64,000 bases of DNA from Dioscorea cayenensis subsp. rotundata (lineage: Eukaryota; Streptophyta; Magnoliopsida; Dioscoreales; Dioscoreaceae). The DNA is taken from NCBI RefSeq assembly GCF_009730915.1, contig NC_052478.1:13737935-13801934 (forward strand), given 5' to 3'. Under the pieces are notes generated by a model, which saw nothing but the letters and a program-made list of their open reading frames with translations, had not been told where the DNA came from and did not search any database. Shown here piece by piece: positions 62,599 to 64,000 of this stretch. Position 1 is the first letter of the stretch. Each line of letters begins with the position of its first letter. The position numbers and the translations under genes were made by a program.

Positions 62599-63956
62599 TA
62601 ATGAACTCTTTACAAGTGCACGGATCGTTACTAGTAATAAAGTGGTACTCCACAAGGGGTTAGCGTTGTCGAACCACAGGGACTGAACTTCTAATACTAA
62701 TTGATCCTCTAATGTCTAGTCAAACTGAATGGGGGTTATAAAGTAGTTAACTACTAATCAAAACTAAAGAACAAAGGGATGGAAGAACTAGGTAGACTAT
62801 GGTTGAGTTTCGATAACAAGAGATCAATGTTTCGAGATGATTTTTATATGCTCAAGATACCAACTTGAGTCTAATGCCTACCAAGGTACATTCTAAGATC
62901 CGTGTGGGTGCTCAAAAGCTTTGTTGCATCTATGGCTCTCAAATATGCCAAGTTTTGCTAGAGAAACTATGGGTCTCAAGCATGCTAACTCTTCTAACTA
63001 CGCAAAGTAGTCACAACTACAGTAATCGACACATGCCAAGTTTTGCTTAGCAACTACGCAAATCAAGCATGCCAAGTTATGCAACACATGAATTAACACA
63101 AGAATACAATAGAAGTACTCCATAGGAATTAAAACTCAAGTAGTCAAAGTATAAGAGAGAACATAGTTCACAATCTCAGGGCACCGCCGAACGGTTAGCC
63201 CCTCATGAATTCATACAAATGAGAGAAGAAGATAAACATAAGGAAGAGAGATATCTTGACTTCCCCCTTTCACAATATCTCTTCAATTGTACTTCAAGAA
63301 CTTCATCAAATGGGTAACTCCACTTCTCTAGAGTCTTTAACTCATCCCTTGATCTCCTTGGCTCATGTGGTGGTAGCTGATCATCGTCCTCTTGAGAGTT
63401 TCTTCACTAGAAAAGATGTCTCCCGAACAAAAGATATCTTCAAACCCTAAATCTAGGAGATAATAAGGACTTTTCAAGCTTAACACTGTCATGCTAAGAC
63501 CGTGCTAATCTTGGATCTTTTGAGCGAACAAGACTAAGTGTATCCAGAGAAAATCACAAAGAGAGCACGATCGTGCTCTCCCCGTGCTCAGCTTGAGCAT
63601 GTCCATGAAAGAAGCACGCAGACCATGCTTCCCATGAAAGCATAAGCAACTCCCATCCAAAGATAATCACGGGGAGATAGCACCCCCGTGCTTCGCCTGT
63701 GCTTCCGCTGAAGAAAAGAGGAGTTTCCATCTAAAGAAAACCATGGGAAGATGGCTCACCTTGGACACTTAGAGAAATTATCTTATTTTTGTTGATTTTG
63801 TGCCTACTTTCACTCCTAATGTGTTTTGAGCCCTAAAAGCCAGCAACAATGACAAATATACCGAGAATAGCATCATTCATAAACAAAAGTTGCTAAAATA
63901 CAAGCTAAAAAGTGCATTGGAGGTACATAAAAATATGATATGAAATGCACTCATCA
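62599..63956 (-). mobile_element. Solo LTR, 1.36 kb, TSD CAGGC
   Basis: Begins TAATGAACTC and ends GCACTCATCA; CAGGC is present on both sides (62594-62598 and 63957-63961). It resembles the LTR at 57901-59308 throughout. No polypurine tract or coding region lies beside it, so it is a solo LTR. It entered the hAT remnant. The ATG-initiated frames within it are spurious. Confidence 0.87.
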
Positions 63957-64000
63957 CAGGCCTCAAAAAAGCTCAAGTGAGCTTGACGACGCAATTAAGA

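Noticed and set aside
57901-63956. The LTRs at 57901 and 62599 as a pair bounding one element
   Set aside because: The right one has its own CAGGC duplication on both sides and no primer site next to it, so it is a separate solo LTR.

Overview
This window is a stretch of nuclear DNA from a flowering plant. The evidence is GT-AG introns, plant-only gene families (cytokinin dehydrogenase, LOG, L-type lectin receptor kinase, PDR/ABCG), and a dense nest of plant transposon types in AT-rich sequence with many long (AT)n tracts. The species cannot be named from the sequence; a monocot is possible but unproven. No RNA gene was found.

Only two protein-coding genes look intact. The first is a five-exon cytokinin dehydrogenase (CKX) on the minus strand at 7101-9549, whose exons join in phase to 531 codons. 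The second is a three-exon gene for a small coiled-coil protein on the plus strand at 36321-38509, about 216 residues, function unknown. Four host genes are broken: a LOG cytokinin-activating enzyme (about 23.08-23.93 kb, minus), a SAM-dependent methyltransferase (about 26.32-26.88 kb, minus), an L-type lectin receptor kinase (39.44-46.27 kb, plus), and further fragments carried inside transposons.

Most of the rest is transposon, often nested, and several elements can be bounded to the base by target-site duplications (TSDs). Region by region: a 3.06-kb solo LTR at 2128-5189 (TSD ACATC); CKX; a CACTA element at 11038-19079 (TSD TAG) carrying an ABCG/PDR transporter fragment plus other exon-like pieces; a Mutator-like element with long inverted ends at about 19.1-21.1 kb; the LOG and methyltransferase pseudogenes; a hAT element at about 29.33-35.03 kb whose left end is split by a 2.1-kb solo LTR (29341-31456, TSD CATGG); the coiled-coil gene; the lectin kinase pseudogene split by a young but coding-dead Copia element (41274-46030, TSD GAGGA); a second CACTA element at 46590-56130 (TSD GTT) that carries the first two exons of a cytosolic HSP90 gene and is itself invaded by a Tourist-like MITE (46670-47065, TSD TTA) and a solo LTR (48271-50129, TSD TTGAT); then a Gypsy-like 3' end (57901 to about 61 kb) and a second hAT pseudogene cut by a solo LTR at 62599-63956 (TSD CAGGC).

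The most notable features are the two gene-capturing CACTA elements, the layered insertion history that the TSDs allow one to read, the dead LOG gene 13.5 kb from an intact CKX gene (opposite arms of cytokinin metabolism), and the kinase pseudogene whose lesions are mostly one-base losses plus one recent insertion.
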